Source: Gautieria morchelliformis (lineage: Eukaryota > Basidiomycota > Agaricomycetes > Gomphales > Gomphaceae). From it: DNA of 64,000 bases. The notes beneath the pieces are model-generated. The model had not been told where the DNA came from and did no database searches. It saw nothing but the letters and a program-made list of their open reading frames with translations. Both the position numbers and the translations under genes were made by a program. Within the stretch, counting starts at the first letter, position 1, and each line of letters opens with the position of its first letter. Shown here piece after piece: positions 25,101 through 37,614 of the stretch. The stretch spans positions 124,001-188,000 of the forward strand of contig WHVA01000082.1 of assembly GCA_015179125.1 (NCBI GenBank), given 5' to 3'.

Positions 25101-27376
25101 AAATGGACCCAGTCAAAGTTTCCGGTGTATCGGATTGGCCCGTGCCACGGAACAAGAAGGAGGTCCAGTCCTTCATTGGGTTTGTCAATTTCTACCGGCG
25201 GTTCATCAAGGACTTCTCCTGCCACACCCGTGCCCTCTTCGACCTCACCAAGAAGGAGGTTGGATGGCGGTGGAGAGAGCCGGAACAGGCCTCCTTTGAC
25301 AAACTCAAAGAGCTGATCACTTCCGCCCCGGTCCTGGTCTTTCCCGACGACTCTCGCCCTTATCGAGTCGAAGCGGATTCTTCCGACACAGCTACCGGAG
25401 CGGTCTTGTCACAACAGTCATCGGAAGATGGTGGGGGGTGGCATCCGATTGCCTTCTTCTCTAAGAGCCTTAGTCCAGTCGAGCGGAACTATGAGATCCA
25501 TGACAAGGAGATGCTGGCAATCATCCGAGCGCTGGAGGAGTGGCGACACTTCCTCGAGGGAGCCCTATGCCCATTTGAGATCTGGACAGACCACAAGAAC
25601 CTCGAGTATTTCCGCACGTCTAAGAAGTTAAACAGACGACAAGCACGGTGGTCCCTACACCTGTCCCGGTTCGACTTCATGCTCCACCACCGCCCCGGCC
25701 GCACCATGGGCAAGCCCAATGCCCTATCCCGCCGTGCGGATCATGGAAGCGGAAGTGGAGACAATGCGGATATGACACTGCTCCGCCCAAGCCTCTTTGC
25801 AATATGCGCCCTAGAAGGAGTGACTGCAGTTGGGGCGGAAGCGGAAATGCTCCAGGATATCCGGAGGCAGTACCGGAATGGAGAGAAGGAGGAGTCGGTG
25901 GTGAAGGCAGTGGAGGAACTTTGGAAAGGGCACTCACGGTCTGTACGGGCAGCGGAATGGTCGGAACGTGATGGACTGCTCCACTTCAGAGGCAAGGTCT
26001 ATGTTCCAGGTGGGGCAGACCTCCGCTGCCGCATTGTGTCCCAGCACCATGACACACGGGTCGCTGGGCATGCTGGCAGGTGGAAGACGCTGGAGTTAGT
26101 GGCTCGGAATTACTGGTGGCCTCAGATGTCCCGCTTCATTGGACAGTATGTGAAGACGTGTGACCTTTGTCTCCGAACCAAAGCACAACGACATCCGCCC
26201 GTTGGAGAACTTGTTCCGCTCCCGATTCCCGAATCCCGCTGAGACACCATCAGTGTCGACTTCATCGTTGAACTCCCAGAGTCTCATGGCTACGACGCGA
26301 TCATGAACGTCGTGGATTCGGTAAGCAAGGTGTCCCACTTCATTCCGACGCACACGACAATCACAGCCCTCGGAGCGGCCCACCTGTTCCTTGCACATGT
26401 CTGGAAGTTGCATGGGCTCCCGAAGCAAGTTGTTTCTGACCGAGGTCCGCAATTTGTCGCGGAATTGACTCGGGAGCTCTACCGCCTGCTTGGCATAAAG
26501 CTGGCTACCACCACAGTGTACCATCCGCAGGGTGACGGACAGACGGAATGGGTCAATCAGGAGTTGGAGCAATATCTCCACCTCTTTGTCAATGAGAGGC
26601 AGGATGACTGGGATGAGTTACTTCCACTGGCGGAATTCCAATACAACAACCATGTCCATTCCGCCACACAACAGACTCCCTTCATGCTTGACTCCGGACG
26701 ACACCCGCGGATGGGCTTCGAACCATGCCAGACTGACTCCCGACTCGAGACGGTCAATGAGTTCCGAGACCGCATGGACTCCACCCTTTCGGAAGCCAAG
26801 TCGGCCCTTGCGAAGGCCAAGGATGACATGGCAAGGTACTACAACCAACGCCGGGTTCCTGCCCCGGAGTACCAAGTTGGAGACAAGGTGTATCTAGATG
26901 CAAGTGACATCCGCACCACACGCCCTTCGCAGAAGCTTGCCCACCGCTACCTTGGGCCCTTCACAGTGACGTGGAGGGTTGGACGGAATGCATACCGCCT
27001 CCGACTTCCGATGTCCATGTCCCGCCTCCACCCCGTCTTCAACGTGGTGAAGTTACTCCCTATGCTTGAGGACCCAATTCCAGGTCGGAAGGCTCGTCCG
27101 CCACCTCCGCAGGAAATTGTAGATGGGGAAGAGCACTACGTGGTGGAATGGATCCTGGACAGCCGGCTTGTGCGAGGACGACTCCAATTCCTCGTGAAAT
27201 GGGAAGGGTATGGGTACGAGGAGAATTCATGGGTCCCAGAGCAAGATGTTTCCGCTCCAGACAAACTCCGTGAGTTCTATAGGACACACCCCGTGCCCCT
27301 CGCCGAATCCGCTCGCTGGCATTTCAATCCCTCGTGTCCCGTGCTTCGAGGACGCAGCACGCTAAGGGGGGGGTGA

Positions 27377-27865
27377 TGTCAGGGGACACCCTGTTTTCCA
27401 TTTCCAGTTCCGACACCGCACCCAGTTCCGACTCCATTTCCGACTCCGCTTCCATTTCCGATTCCATCTCCACCTCCGCTTTCGGAAATGATTCCGCTTC
27501 TGGGAGAACTTCCACCAGTTCTGTTCGCCTTGCCAGTTCCACTCTAATTTCCGACTTCCACTCTCGGAACAGTGTCAGAAATCAAGCGACTCGCGTAATA
27601 GGTGGCATCAAGGGTCGATCAAGGGTCAGGGTGGTCAAGGAGATGCAGGGTTGATGGCGGGTGCCAAGTGTGTCCCTGGCTGCGCAGTGTAGTATAATAC
27701 GGGCTCGCTGACATTGGGGGTCCTTAGACTTTTCTCTTTGGATTTCCCCTTGTCAGGTGAGAATCCCCTCTCTTGTATACTCAGTTCATTTATACATACT
27801 TTGGATTTCCCCTTGTCAGTTGTGTGGTAGTGTGATCTCCACAACCAGTCAGGGTTGCCCTTACA
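27377..27865 (+). repeat. 3' LTR of Gypsy B
   Basis: A 489-bp match to the 5' LTR, preceded by the purine run AAGGGGGGGGTGA. It ends at TTACA directly before the GCCTT target duplication, after which LINE 1 resumes in frame. Confidence 0.95.
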
Positions 27866-28650
27866 GCCTTCCCAAACGCAGTCATGGACCGACTGCTGCA
27901 CAACATGAGGAAACGCAGGGTCCCTGAAGCATATGTGCAATTCGTGGCACAGATGCTGGTAGACAGGTGAACCAGATTGAAATTTGACAATTACCTCTCA
28001 GACTGGGTCCCTATAGACAACGGCATCGGTCAGGGGGACCCCATGTCGATGGTCCTCTACCTCTTCTACAACACGAACTTAGTGGATGTCGCAGCCGTGA
28101 AGGGACAGGCGGCGGTGGCATACGTGGACGACACTAATCTATATGCTGAGGGCGACACGTATGAGGCAGCATATGACAGCCTAAGGGTAATGCTGCTGAG
28201 GGAGGGCGGTGCCAGGGAGTGGACCCTGTCCCACCACTCGCGCTTCGAGACATCCAAATTTGCGGTGGTGGGCTTCTCACGTTGCAGAGTTCCCAACCCC
28301 ACCAGACCGGGAAAGACTATGTGAGAACCCAGGCAAGACTTTATCTATGAGGATACGACTATCACACCGTCCTCGGCACACAAGTTCCTGGGGGTATATT
28401 TGGACGAAGAACTGAGGTGGACTGTACAAGCGGAGAAAGCTACTGCGAAGGCGGTAAAGTGGATACTACTAGCACGCAGACTCACTAAGCCTTCCACAGG
28501 GGTTCAGGCAGCGTATACGAGGCAGCTCTACTGCACAGTGGCAGCGCCCAAGTTCACCTATGCTGCAGACGTGTGGTACACGCCAATCCAGAGGAGGGAA
28601 GGGGGAAGAAGGGCCACAGGGTCTGTAAGGGTGGTACGTAAACTGACAGA

Positions 28651-29287
28651 TGATGGGGATAGTGATGTATTATAGTATTGGTCAGGGGTTGGTCGTGGCT
28701 GATGGCAAGATCACAGGTGAATGATGCAAACGACAATGGAACTCATCGAACCAATTGAACAGCACACAGAGCAAATGGACATGTTGAAAGATGATGAGCC
28801 AAACAGAGATGGATTATGCCAAAATAAATGAGTCATGACAGGGGGGTGATGTCAGGGGATGAGCCCTTTTCCATTTCCAGTTCTGACCCAGTTCCGAGTT
28901 CCACTTCCATTTCCACTTCCACTTCCAGGTGCACTTCTGCCGCTCACTTCACCAATTCTGCTCCATTTTCCAACTTTCACTTTCAGAACAATGTCGAAAG
29001 TCAAGCAGCTCCTATATAGTATGCCGCATCCAGGGTTGGTCAAGGGTTGGAGAGGTCAGGTGAGGGCAGGGTTGATGGTGAGTGCCAGGCGATGGCCTGG
29101 TACAGACCAGTGTAGTATAATATGGGCTCACCAGCAGTGGGGGTCCTTAGGCTTTTCTCTTTGGATTTCACCTCTGTCAGGTGAGAATCCCTTCTCTTGT
29201 ATATTCTGCATTTATGTATATGCTATTTCCCCTCTGTCAGCTTTTGTGATAGTGTGATCTCCACAGCTAGTGAGGGTTGCCCTTACA
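28651..29287 (+). mobile_element. Gypsy B remnant: 3' internal end and divergent LTR
   Basis: Bases 28850-29287 (438 bp) are a divergent family B LTR starting TGTCAGGGGATG and ending GGTTGCCCTTACA. It is preceded by CAGGGGGGTGA, the same polypurine tract as in the complete element, and by about 200 bp of probable internal 3' sequence that starts abruptly where LINE 1 stops. No target duplication is found. It is a truncated, older copy with no recognisable coding part. Confidence 0.75.
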
Positions 29288-30223
29288 GTCCCTTGGGATC
29301 TCCTTTTGTGCCTGCAGAAAGTAACCCAGGAACTGAAGTACCCACTAAAGTGGTTCCATCCTGCCACTACAGTCTACGGGCCTGGTCCAAGGCCATGCCA
29401 CCAACCAGTTATGACACCTGTGCAAGCCTTTGAATCTGGTCAACTCAGTAAAAACACATACTTGCATCTTTTTTTTTATTCTTCAGTGTTTCTCTTCAAT
29501 CTTTTTATATAATTTTGAGTTTCTCTTGATCTATGTTATTTATTATTTTAAGAAGAGGCCTAAAAACAAATTAATGCTTTCACATATGTTACTTTGTATT
29601 TTTCAGAGATACATTATAATGCAGAACCACCTTCGGCTGACAGACAGGCGAGAGAGCCACCTGCCGTGTACGGCACCGGCGTCCTCCAATCCTCTCAAAT
29701 CCATTTTCGAAACAGGTCAATCACAGTTAAACCCAGTTTTCGGGTGGAAAACGTAAAGAGCGAGAAGACGAGGATCCCTTGCCTCCACTCGGGCTTTCTC
29801 AAAAAACTCAAATCTTCCTTCAAATCCTCACCAAGTCCGCTCCAAATCCTCCTGTGATCGGTGACGACGATCGTTGTCCCCTTATATCAGCCACCCACCT
29901 CCCAACCGAACCATCTATCACAGAACCACCAAGATATCACTCCACTGGTGTTCAGACTGATGCTGATGGCATGGATTCAGTGGGAGTCTGGAAGCAACAA
30001 ACAGATGTATAGTTTGCACGGAAAGCCATACACATGAGGGAAAGCACTGATTTTCCAAACTTGAGGGGAAGTTGACTATACATTATTTCTGCAAAGACCT
30101 AATGTTTCCACTTCATTCCCATATTTTTTACCCAAAAATTCTATATACTTTCAAGATTCCCGCACGCGTAAATCTGGCTGTCAGCGCCGTGATAATACCC
30201 ACGATGGCTCGGAAATCGCGTCC
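29288..30223. other. Intergenic stretch, no gene recognised
   Basis: Some protein-like sequence is visible on the plus strand near 29600-29860, but no family or splice pattern is recognised. The right end is the 3' flank of the minus-strand monooxygenase. Confidence 0.35.
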
Positions 30224-32321
30224 TTACACGCCGAGATACCCTCTACCGTTCAGAATGTACCCCGAAGCATACTCAAGGATGGTGCTCCACCCGCATCCAC
30301 CACAGACAACAGCAATCGCTCCACCAATGATCACTGCTAATAAGATATCTGACCTGAACAGCGTCGTGCGAGCCCTAGATTTGTTATACTTGGTGGTTGC
30401 AAAATAAGTTGTGAACGATCAGAGTAGGTTCCCACATTACCTTATATGACCAATCCTGTCGTATTGGGAATGTACACCGCCACCAGAATATGTCTGCGAC
30501 CACGGGTACAAGGTCGAATTCCACCCGTCCGCGGTCACATACCACTGCCTCACCAGCGGTTTATGTCAACGAAGGGAAGGCGACAGGGAGACCCAAGATG
30601 ATACCCACGTTCCCGCATGGTCCGTTCCACACCTTGTCCACAGAAGCCGCCTGTAACCGGTCTAAGTATGCGTCCTCAGCAGCAGCGGTGACCTCGACTT
30701 CGTTCGCATCGCCAGAAAGTATTGGCGCCACAATCGTGAGGGCATATTTGACCGTGCTGGTGTTTCCTCAGTGTCTGATCGTGAATAGACATGATTGGCC
30801 CTTACTTCTCGATTGCCATGGTGGCTGGGGCGTGGCCTGTCCCAGAATTCGGTCCTAAGATGACCATGAAGTTTGGATCTAGTAAGGGTCGGTGGATTAG
30901 GGAAGGAAGATGGATATGGATTAAATGCATTACAGCCGTGCACGGCCGTGTTATTGTACGCGCCAGGGCCTCCCCGTCTATTCCAACGATCACTCAACCA
31001 TTCACCGCCACGCCCGCGGATTTGCAGAGGTCCCAAACCATTATTCGCCTGGAACCCCGTTGCCATGATAATCACATCTGCGGGGTATGCCGCAGTAGCT
31101 GTACGTATCCCTGTTGGGAGAATTTCAATGATAGAATCTTTAGTCAGATGTAGATTCGGAGCATGGAGCGACCTAAGGTATGCTGAATCCGTGTCGATAA
31201 CTCGGCGCTGGGGTCAAAAGGTCACTCGTGACATAGACGATGCCGCTCTTTAGCTCACCTTGCATGCCATCTCATAATCTGGAACCAAGATATTATGATA
31301 CTTCATCGGCGCGACTCGAAATATGAACTCTTTCGACCGCTTCTCAGCAGCTCGACGCAGTCGCGCCCCGGTCTCGTTCCCAGGGAACAGCCTCCAACCG
31401 TCCTTCTCCAGGATTATGAACATATATAACCGCACCAGACGCGCAAGGAACGGGATGCGTCTGAATGCCCACTGCATCAACGCACTGTATGAAGGGTTCT
31501 CGCCTTCTAAGAGCCAGTGAGGCGTGCGGATGAACTGAGTTAGTGTCTTGGTTAGCGGTGTGATTTGAGGTATCATCTGGCTGGCGGAACCTAAGATTGC
31601 GGTAGAGCGTGAGAGCAGACGTTAGCCTCTTAATGGCGCCACTCACAGCCATTTCCAACCACAACAACAGACTTGTTGCGTAGCTCAACGTCATCCCTCC
31701 AGCGTGCAGTATGAAACATAGGCCCCTTGAATGTCTCTTTGCCTGGTATATTGGGCTCTTTGGGCGTGGCCAACACGCCGACAGCTGAGAAGAGTAGCCG
31801 ACATTCATGAATATATTGTCTCCCGCTTTCTAGGTCTCGGAAGATGAACCGTCCAGACTTGGCGGCCGCTATCCCATTCCGCCGATTCACATTCAGTTCG
31901 AAAAGTCATGCGGGGACGTAGATTGTATTTCTCAACGACACCGTCAAGATAGCGCCAAATTTCATCACGAGGAGGTAATAACCGTGACCAGCTCGCATTG
32001 GGCTCAAAGGAGTAGGAGTAGAAAATAGCAGGGATGTCGCTGAAATGATGATATAGTTATATTATCTTCGAAGCAGGAAGACGAGTGCCTACCAAGCACA
32101 ACCTAATCCAAAATCATTACTACGCACAAGGGTTCATGTGTGGACTTACCGGGGTAACGATTCACGTACCACGTCCCAGAATGAGACGCATCCCTTTCGT
32201 AGAAGTGAACGTCCGTGAATTGGTACTTCCGTTGTAGCTGCACGCCCAAACAGACGCCTGACAAACCCAGACCAATACACAGAACCTCGGTGTACTTTGT
32301 AGACATCCTTTCAACTGACAC
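30224..32321 (-). pseudogene. Flavin monooxygenase (Baeyer-Villiger type), nine exons, one frameshift
   Basis: Exons on the minus strand: 32321-32150, 32102-32093 (10 nt), 32039-31647, 31590-31259, 31207-30934, 30878-30806, 30756-30609, 30544-30441 and 30374-30224. Introns are 47-66 bp with GT..AG ends. They total 1657 nt, one more than 552 codons. The extra base lies in exon 3 near 31848, between VWTVHL and RDLESGRQ, where one frame passes to the next. The product would be about 551 aa: an FAD Rossmann motif near residues 15-22 (CIGLGLSG), GTWYVNRYPGCACDIP as in Baeyer-Villiger enzymes, an NADPH-side motif (VVVVGNGCSASQ), the conserved ATGF, and GPNSGTGH. A hydrophobic segment near the C-terminus (ILLAVIIGGAIAVV) suggests a membrane anchor. 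Such enzymes insert oxygen into ketones using NADPH; the substrate is unknown. It is either a fresh pseudogene or holds one sequencing error. Confidence 0.85.
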
Positions 32322-32639
32322 GGATTGTCTTCAGTGGCTTCCCTACTAGTAGGAGACGAGATGGAAAGGCGAGACAATCTTCAAGTTCTTATCACCTAGA
32401 GCCTGAGACTGGCCTGTTCAACAGGAAACCGTGGATCGTGGGCTGCCACAAGGTAATATGTACTCCGTTCAATCGCTTAACATTGCAGACTTCTTCGGTA
32501 CACAGTACGGAGTTCGCCGATCCTATACAGTGGCGGCAGAGCGTGAGAATGGTGCCTGTGTACTTTGATCCTGATTGAGGCTCTGATCCCGGCATCCCGG
32601 CAACTACCCGGACAATTCAGCCGCACTGAATTCGAAGTC
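32322..32639. other. Upstream region of the monooxygenase
   Basis: Contains the likely promoter of the minus-strand monooxygenase. No gene is seen. Confidence 0.35.
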
Positions 32640-34440
32640 GCTTCGAAGCCATCTTACATCAGAGTCTCACATTCATAAAGTCCTCACCTATTTTAAAGGA
32701 CCTCCCTGTGTTTAGGCCAAAGCAATCAAACCCTGTACTCCAGTTTCTTTGATGCCGGATATAAGGTGGGCAGACTCGGTGACGGTTTACATGCACGCCA
32801 CGAATATATATACTACAGGTTAAGAATGAATAGGACGCGACCATGCAGCTTGGATGAAGTGGTCATCGCCATGTTGGATTGGTGAGCTACCCAGTTTCCT
32901 TTGAAATCTCCTGAGAGGCTCACACCGCTGTATGACTGTAGGATTGATCACGTATCAAGTTATCTCCCCATCTATTACACAAGGCCATTTCCAAATTGAT
33001 CGTCATCGGTGTGGCCGGTTTTTCTCGCAACTTCTTGGCCATGCCTCCGCTGTCTCACAAACGCTTGCGACACTCTGAATAGCTGGCCTCCTCCGTTAGC
33101 GTTGATTATCCTACTCGCTCAAGTGGTACCCATACTCTTGAAACTACCAATGCCGCGCGGAGTGTCCAAGTTGCACAAATCAAGAAAAGTACGGCCGAGA
33201 CAACCGAGAGCCTGCTTCGAAACGCACGTGTCGATGGACATTATGATACGTCTGCCCTTGGATTTTGTGTATGTTCGTTGTCATCCAATACGAGATGACT
33301 GACCTTCATCATCGACTGGTAGAGTGGAACTCCCTGTGGGCGACCAGGGGGAAACAAGAGTGCTACCGCTCCATCGTGGGAATTGACAGAGACCGCCGTA
33401 CGGGCTCACGTAAATCTGACTTCCACAATATCGATCGAAACTATATGCTTACCTTGCCAAATCAGATAAGATCAATCAATACTCATTGCTAGGTATGACA
33501 CTACCTCTGAACCAGATGTAGCGTCATATCCATTCCCGCGTATCCTGCTTACGAGATTCACTACTAGTGCAGCCGCCATAATGGTAGCCCTGATCTGTCT
33601 TCCCCACATATTTTGACCGGGAGACTCAGTGGGCCCTCTTGCACCTCTCCGTGAACCCCGAAAGACAGGACCAGCTTCCTGCCGAGGAGATCAACGTTTT
33701 GCCAACGTAAATCCCACATATGAGGACTTTATCAGCGACTTGCCGTATCTGGACGCGGTGCTATGCGAAGTGCTATGCTGCAACCTGTGCGTCCTTTCCG
33801 TAGCTAATAGGCCGCACAGCCCTTTCTCTTGCCTATTCTAGAGTATCCTACTGGCAGTCCAGTCTGTAGACATTCCACTTCACAGCCCATCTAGAACGGG
33901 CACAACGGTCGTCTTCAAGGACACAGTGGTAACAGTACCGGTCTTTGAATCTGGCCGCGGGTATTTGGGTCGAGATGCCAAGTTATTCGCTCCAAAGCGG
34001 TGGCTATCCATTGATGGAGTGCAGCGGCTCGCCCAAGCTTTGTCTGGACGTCACCACATATCCGCAGGCTTTTGTATTTCACGGACGTGTATACATATAG
34101 CAAAGGTTCGCAATCGCTGAACTCATGGTGAACCACGGATTCAATCTAGTCGTCGATCACGTCCGTCGATCTCTGGCTGCATTGCTCACCGTGAGGGCGT
34201 ACTTTCGGTGTTAATATCCACGTACATTTGTACTCCGTGATGGTCCAGACACGAAATATGGGAGGGTGTCGTCGTCTCACATTCCATTCATGCTGATGGG
34301 CAAAGAGGGGAGTCGGTTACCGTTACGCACCAGGCGCGTGGAATAGCTACGAGTTTGGGTACGGACTCTTTTCCTGTTACCCCCCATACCTGCAGGGATT
34401 TTTCACGTCGGATGCACAGTCGTCTGCCAGATGTACTTAA
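32640..34440 (+). pseudogene. Cytochrome P450 pseudogene, copy 1
   Basis: Recognisable P450 parts lie at 33630-34130: a helix segment of the type ALLHLSVNPERQDQLP, the K-helix (SDLPYLDAVLCEVL), the segment KDTVVTVPVFESGRGYLGRD..LFAPKRWL, and the heme-side tail QRFAIAELM. The cysteine-loop reads FVFHGRVYI, so the heme-ligand Cys is not present, and stops and frame changes occur throughout. The whole block 32640-34440 is repeated, diverged, at 59440-61810. The first 900 bp belong to the duplicated block but are not clearly P450. It starts about 320 bp from the divergently oriented monooxygenase and stops where Gypsy D begins. Confidence 0.75.
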
Positions 34441-34463
34441 CTCCCATCCATTTCCCTAGCTCC

Positions 34464-35489
34464 TCAGGCTAGAAAACGGTGGTATATCTTTTGAATGGTA
34501 GGCGAAAGCGAAACCGTCATATATGGTATGATCACTCCCTCCCCCGGGTAGGGAGGATGAACTGTCCCCGCCGGTGGAGGCAGGGCCACGCCAGGCCCGA
34601 TGTACTGGGCCTCGATCTGTGCTACCCGCCGCTGAAGGGCAGGGTCGTTGATGGTGTGTGACGGTGACGCCGCTAGGTAAGCGCTAATTGCGCTTTCCTT
34701 CGCAATGGCTAGCCCATTGACAGTGTGGGGGGAGCCGCACAATTTCTTGCACTTTTTCTTTGGCTGTTCTGCCAGCCGCTGTGCCCGTTCAGGGTCGTAC
34801 GTCTTCCAGACGGATGAGTCGGACTCCCATCCATCTGGGACGCCGTACGCAGAGTCGGAAGGTGCGCTCTGCCCTTCCATTGTTGTGGTTGTCGGGGTCG
34901 GCGCTGACAATCGGGACGCTAGCCTCGATGTTGCACGCGCCAGCAACGGCGCCGTCGCGTGAGGTGAAGATGGCCCGGCCACTGGGTCCGTGGCTGGGTC
35001 ATGACGCGGCCTTTTTGAGGCAGCGTGGACCAGGGTAACCTGGAGCTGGGCTGCGCTCAGCTGTTGCTCCAGTTCCTTGATCCTTGCGCGCTCGGTTGTG
35101 AGCGTGTCATCGCGGTCCTCGACCGCGCGTTCCAGCTCCTTGACCTCCTTTTTAAGGTCATGGATGTCCCGGAGGGGCTCCTCCTGCGCGTCACGCGCGA
35201 TGCCCTGTGGGAGCCATCCCCAGGCTGCATTGATGGCATCACCGATGTCCTCATCCCGCAATTTGAACTTTCGGGTGCCGGTCGCGGCCCTAAGGTGCGC
35301 GGCGTAGTCCGCGCATGTTGAGCAATCGTCCGGGTGGACGATGGCGAGGGCGTCCTCCCAGCCCACGATCATCCAGTGCTCCTGGTCTATTGGAGCACGG
35401 AGAATGTCTGCGGCCCCTTGTCTTGGGGCCGATGTCCGCGTTGTGGACGTTGACGGGTCAACGTCCATCCCATCTTTGGGGGGCATCAT
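34464..35489 (-). other. Accessory ORF downstream of pol in Gypsy D, 341 aa
   Basis: An open frame with an acidic N-terminus (MMPPKDGMDVDPSTS), a folded-looking segment with WMIVGWEDALAIVHPDDC, a strong predicted coiled coil (about residues 105-150, heptad-like LKKEVKELERAVEDRDD), then a disordered Ser/Thr/Pro-rich part and a Lys/Cys cluster (KKKCKKLCGS). I do not recognise the family and see no signal peptide or membrane segment, so it is not envelope-like. It occupies the place where some Gypsy elements carry a third gene. Confidence 0.6.
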
Positions 35490-35609
35490 CTTCGTGTGTA
35501 GATGATGGTGGGTGCTTCCAAGAAGCGATGTGCCCTCGGAAAGATCCGAGGTGAAAGTTTAACCGCGCCGTGGCCGGCGCGTCACATGGTCTGCACCTGA
35601 CAGACGCGT

Positions 35610-37600
35610 CTAGCGGCGTCTGGGGAGGTCGCGTGGCTTGCCCACCCCCTGAAGCTCTAGATAGCTATCTAGGGCTTCAAGGTCCTTGCAGGATGACATG
35701 GGTTCCCATGTCACGTTGCCTAGGGTCCAACGGACCTGGAACTCCAGGTCCGTCGAGTTTATCCATCGATGTGCGATAATCTCGTCGACGAGCCACTCCT
35801 CGTCGTCATTTGCTCCGAAGTCATAAAATGACTTGGCCTCACGACGAGGGAACAATTCGTCGTTGTTAGCCTCGTAGCGCCGTACGAGGCTGGAATGGAA
35901 GATCGGTGAAATGCGACGGCTTTTCAGTTCGTCGGGAAGATCGAGGGTCACCGTCGAGGCGTCGTTGTGGGCCTCGATGACGCGGTACGGTCCAATGTAC
36001 CGCGGGACTAGCTTTCTGGCTCTTCCTTTCGGGAGAGTTAGGTTTTGTGTCGAAAGGTAGACGCGGTCCGGGTGATTGTCATCACTCGTGTCGCTCTCTT
36101 GGTAGCGCGACAGGCAGTCCGCTACCTTGTTCTCGACACTGTCTACATGAACGGTGTTGAAATTGAAGCGGGATAGAAACTCCCACCATCTGACCTGTCG
36201 GTCAGATAGGCTCTTTTGGGTCTCTAAGTACTCGAGCCCCTTGTGGTCTGTGACGAGGGTGAACCTTCGCCCCAGCAGTTTGTCCTCCCATTTCATGAGA
36301 GCCTCGAGCACCGCGATCGTCTCGTGCTCGTGAGTCTGGTAGTGTTGCTGAGCAACGCTGAACTTCTTTGACAAGAAGCTGGCTGGTCGACAAGTTTTCC
36401 AGTCAGGACCTTGCCCGTAGACCGCACCGACGCCGGCTTTTGATCCGTCAGTGATCACCCAGATCGGCTCTGGGCACCTTGCATCTACTGGACGCAGGAT
36501 CGGGGCCTCACAGGCCAACGCCTTAATGCTTTGCCAGCATTTGTCGAGCAGTGGTGTCCACTCGAATGGACGGTTATTACGCACACAGCCCGATAGTGGG
36601 GTGGTATATGCGCTAACATCCGGCATGTAATGTGCCAGATACTGTACCAGCCCGAGGAAACGCTGGACGTCGTTGAACGTCCGTGGCCTGTGCCACTCGC
36701 GGATGCGTTGCATCTTATCCTCGTCGGCATGTACCCCTCGGCCATCGATCATATGGCCGAGGCACTCCATTCAGATGGAGTAGAGGTCCACCTTTTTCTT
36801 GCTCAGAAAGAGGTGGTTCTTCCTCAGTCTGTCAAAGACGATGTAGAGGTGCTCTTCATGCTCTTGTATTGAGAGCGAGAATATGAAGATGTCATCCATG
36901 TATACATGGACGAAGCGACCTATGCAGTCGCGGAAAATGGCTGTCATCAGCCATTGGAATGTTGATGGGGCGTTACAGTCCCCCATCTGTATCACCTGGC
37001 TCCTGAAGGTGCCGAGGATCGTGGCAAAGGCTGTCTTTGCTATGTGATCCGGATGAATCCGGATCTGCTCGTATGCTTCTGACATATCGAGTTTTGTTCG
37101 ATATTGGCAGCGAGCCATGTCGCTGCGTATGATATCCTGATCCGGGAAGGGCGTGACGTCCTTCACCATGTTCTCGTTCTGCTGGCGCAGATCGAAGACG
37201 GTTCTCAACGTACCGTTCTTCTTCGGCACACACAGCATGGGCACTGCCTGCTGTGCTACTGCCGGAATCCACCACTTTGCAGTGGTGTATCGTTCTATCT
37301 TTGCCGACAGTTCCTCTCAGAAGTGTTCGGGGCATTTCAGTAGTCGATACCGCATGTGCTTGTTGGGATCAATGAGGTTGATCTCATGGTTGATCTCCCG
37401 CAGTGGCGGGAGTTCTAATGGAATTCCACTGATCAGGTCAGTGATTCTTTCCATCCATTCCTCGCGGAGGCGAGGAAGGTCATCATCCGTGAGGATGATG
37501 GTAGTGGTTGGCTTAGAAGCCATTAGGCGCTGTTGGTGTCTATTAGGTCCCGCAGCGCGCGGGCCCGCTTTCCTCTTTCCCAACGCTTTCACCGTTAGGT
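35610..37600 (-). pseudogene. Gypsy D pol region
   Basis: Carries reverse transcriptase (VPKKNGTLRTVFDLRQQN, YMDDIFIF), RNase H (ITDGSKAGVGAVYGQG and TDHKGLEYL), an integrase C-terminal tail and a chromodomain-like end. Fossil, broken. Confidence 0.8.
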
Positions 37601-37614
37601 GAGAGTGTCTCTCC

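Larger units (their letters stand above)
21612..27865 (+). mobile_element. Ty3/Gypsy chromovirus fossil, family B
   Basis: A full-length 6254-bp element with two 489-bp LTRs and a perfect target duplication GCCTT (21607-21611 and 27866-27870) in the LINE 1 reverse transcriptase. Parts in order: 5' LTR, primer site, gag with zinc knuckle (CFQCQQPGHYAREC, about 23249-23290), protease (DCGATG, 23738-23755), reverse transcriptase (YLDD, 24929-24940), RNase H (about 25380-25740), integrase with HHCC zinc finger (about 26040-26170) and core (about 26250-26700), chromodomain (about 27140-27260), polypurine tract, 3' LTR. The coding part is broken in about five places. The LTRs differ at about six of 489 sites, so the insertion is young. 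Confidence 0.95.
17739..28650 (+). mobile_element. Tad-like LINE 1 (APE-RT class), interrupted by Gypsy B
   Basis: A two-ORF non-LTR retrotransposon. The leader starts where the family C LTR stops (about 17739) and ORF1 begins at 17870. ORF1 and ORF2 overlap as TAATG (19753-19757). ORF2 has an apurinic endonuclease, a reverse transcriptase split by the 6.3-kb Gypsy B insertion after LDIEGAF, and then a continuation to about 28650. The 3' end with RNase H and tail is missing, replaced by a Gypsy B remnant. ORF1 and ORF2 carry several stops and frameshifts, so it is inactive. A relative with an intact RNase H is LINE 2. Confidence 0.88.
19755..28650 (+). pseudogene. LINE 1 ORF2: endonuclease and reverse transcriptase
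   Basis: The ATG at 19755 overlaps the ORF1 stop. The endonuclease (19755-20528) shows the QEPYID, GDFNRHHPMWDE and GTDHVP motifs of APE-type nucleases. A TAG at 20529 and a frameshift near 20890 follow. Reverse transcriptase motifs are LDIEGAF (to 21611), then after the Gypsy B insertion the motif NGIGQGDPMS (near 28020) and the catalytic YVDD (near 28120). Further stops lie at 27968 and 28322. The enzyme nicks target DNA and primes cDNA synthesis there. The RNase H and C-terminal zinc finger seen in LINE 2 are absent here. Confidence 0.85.
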
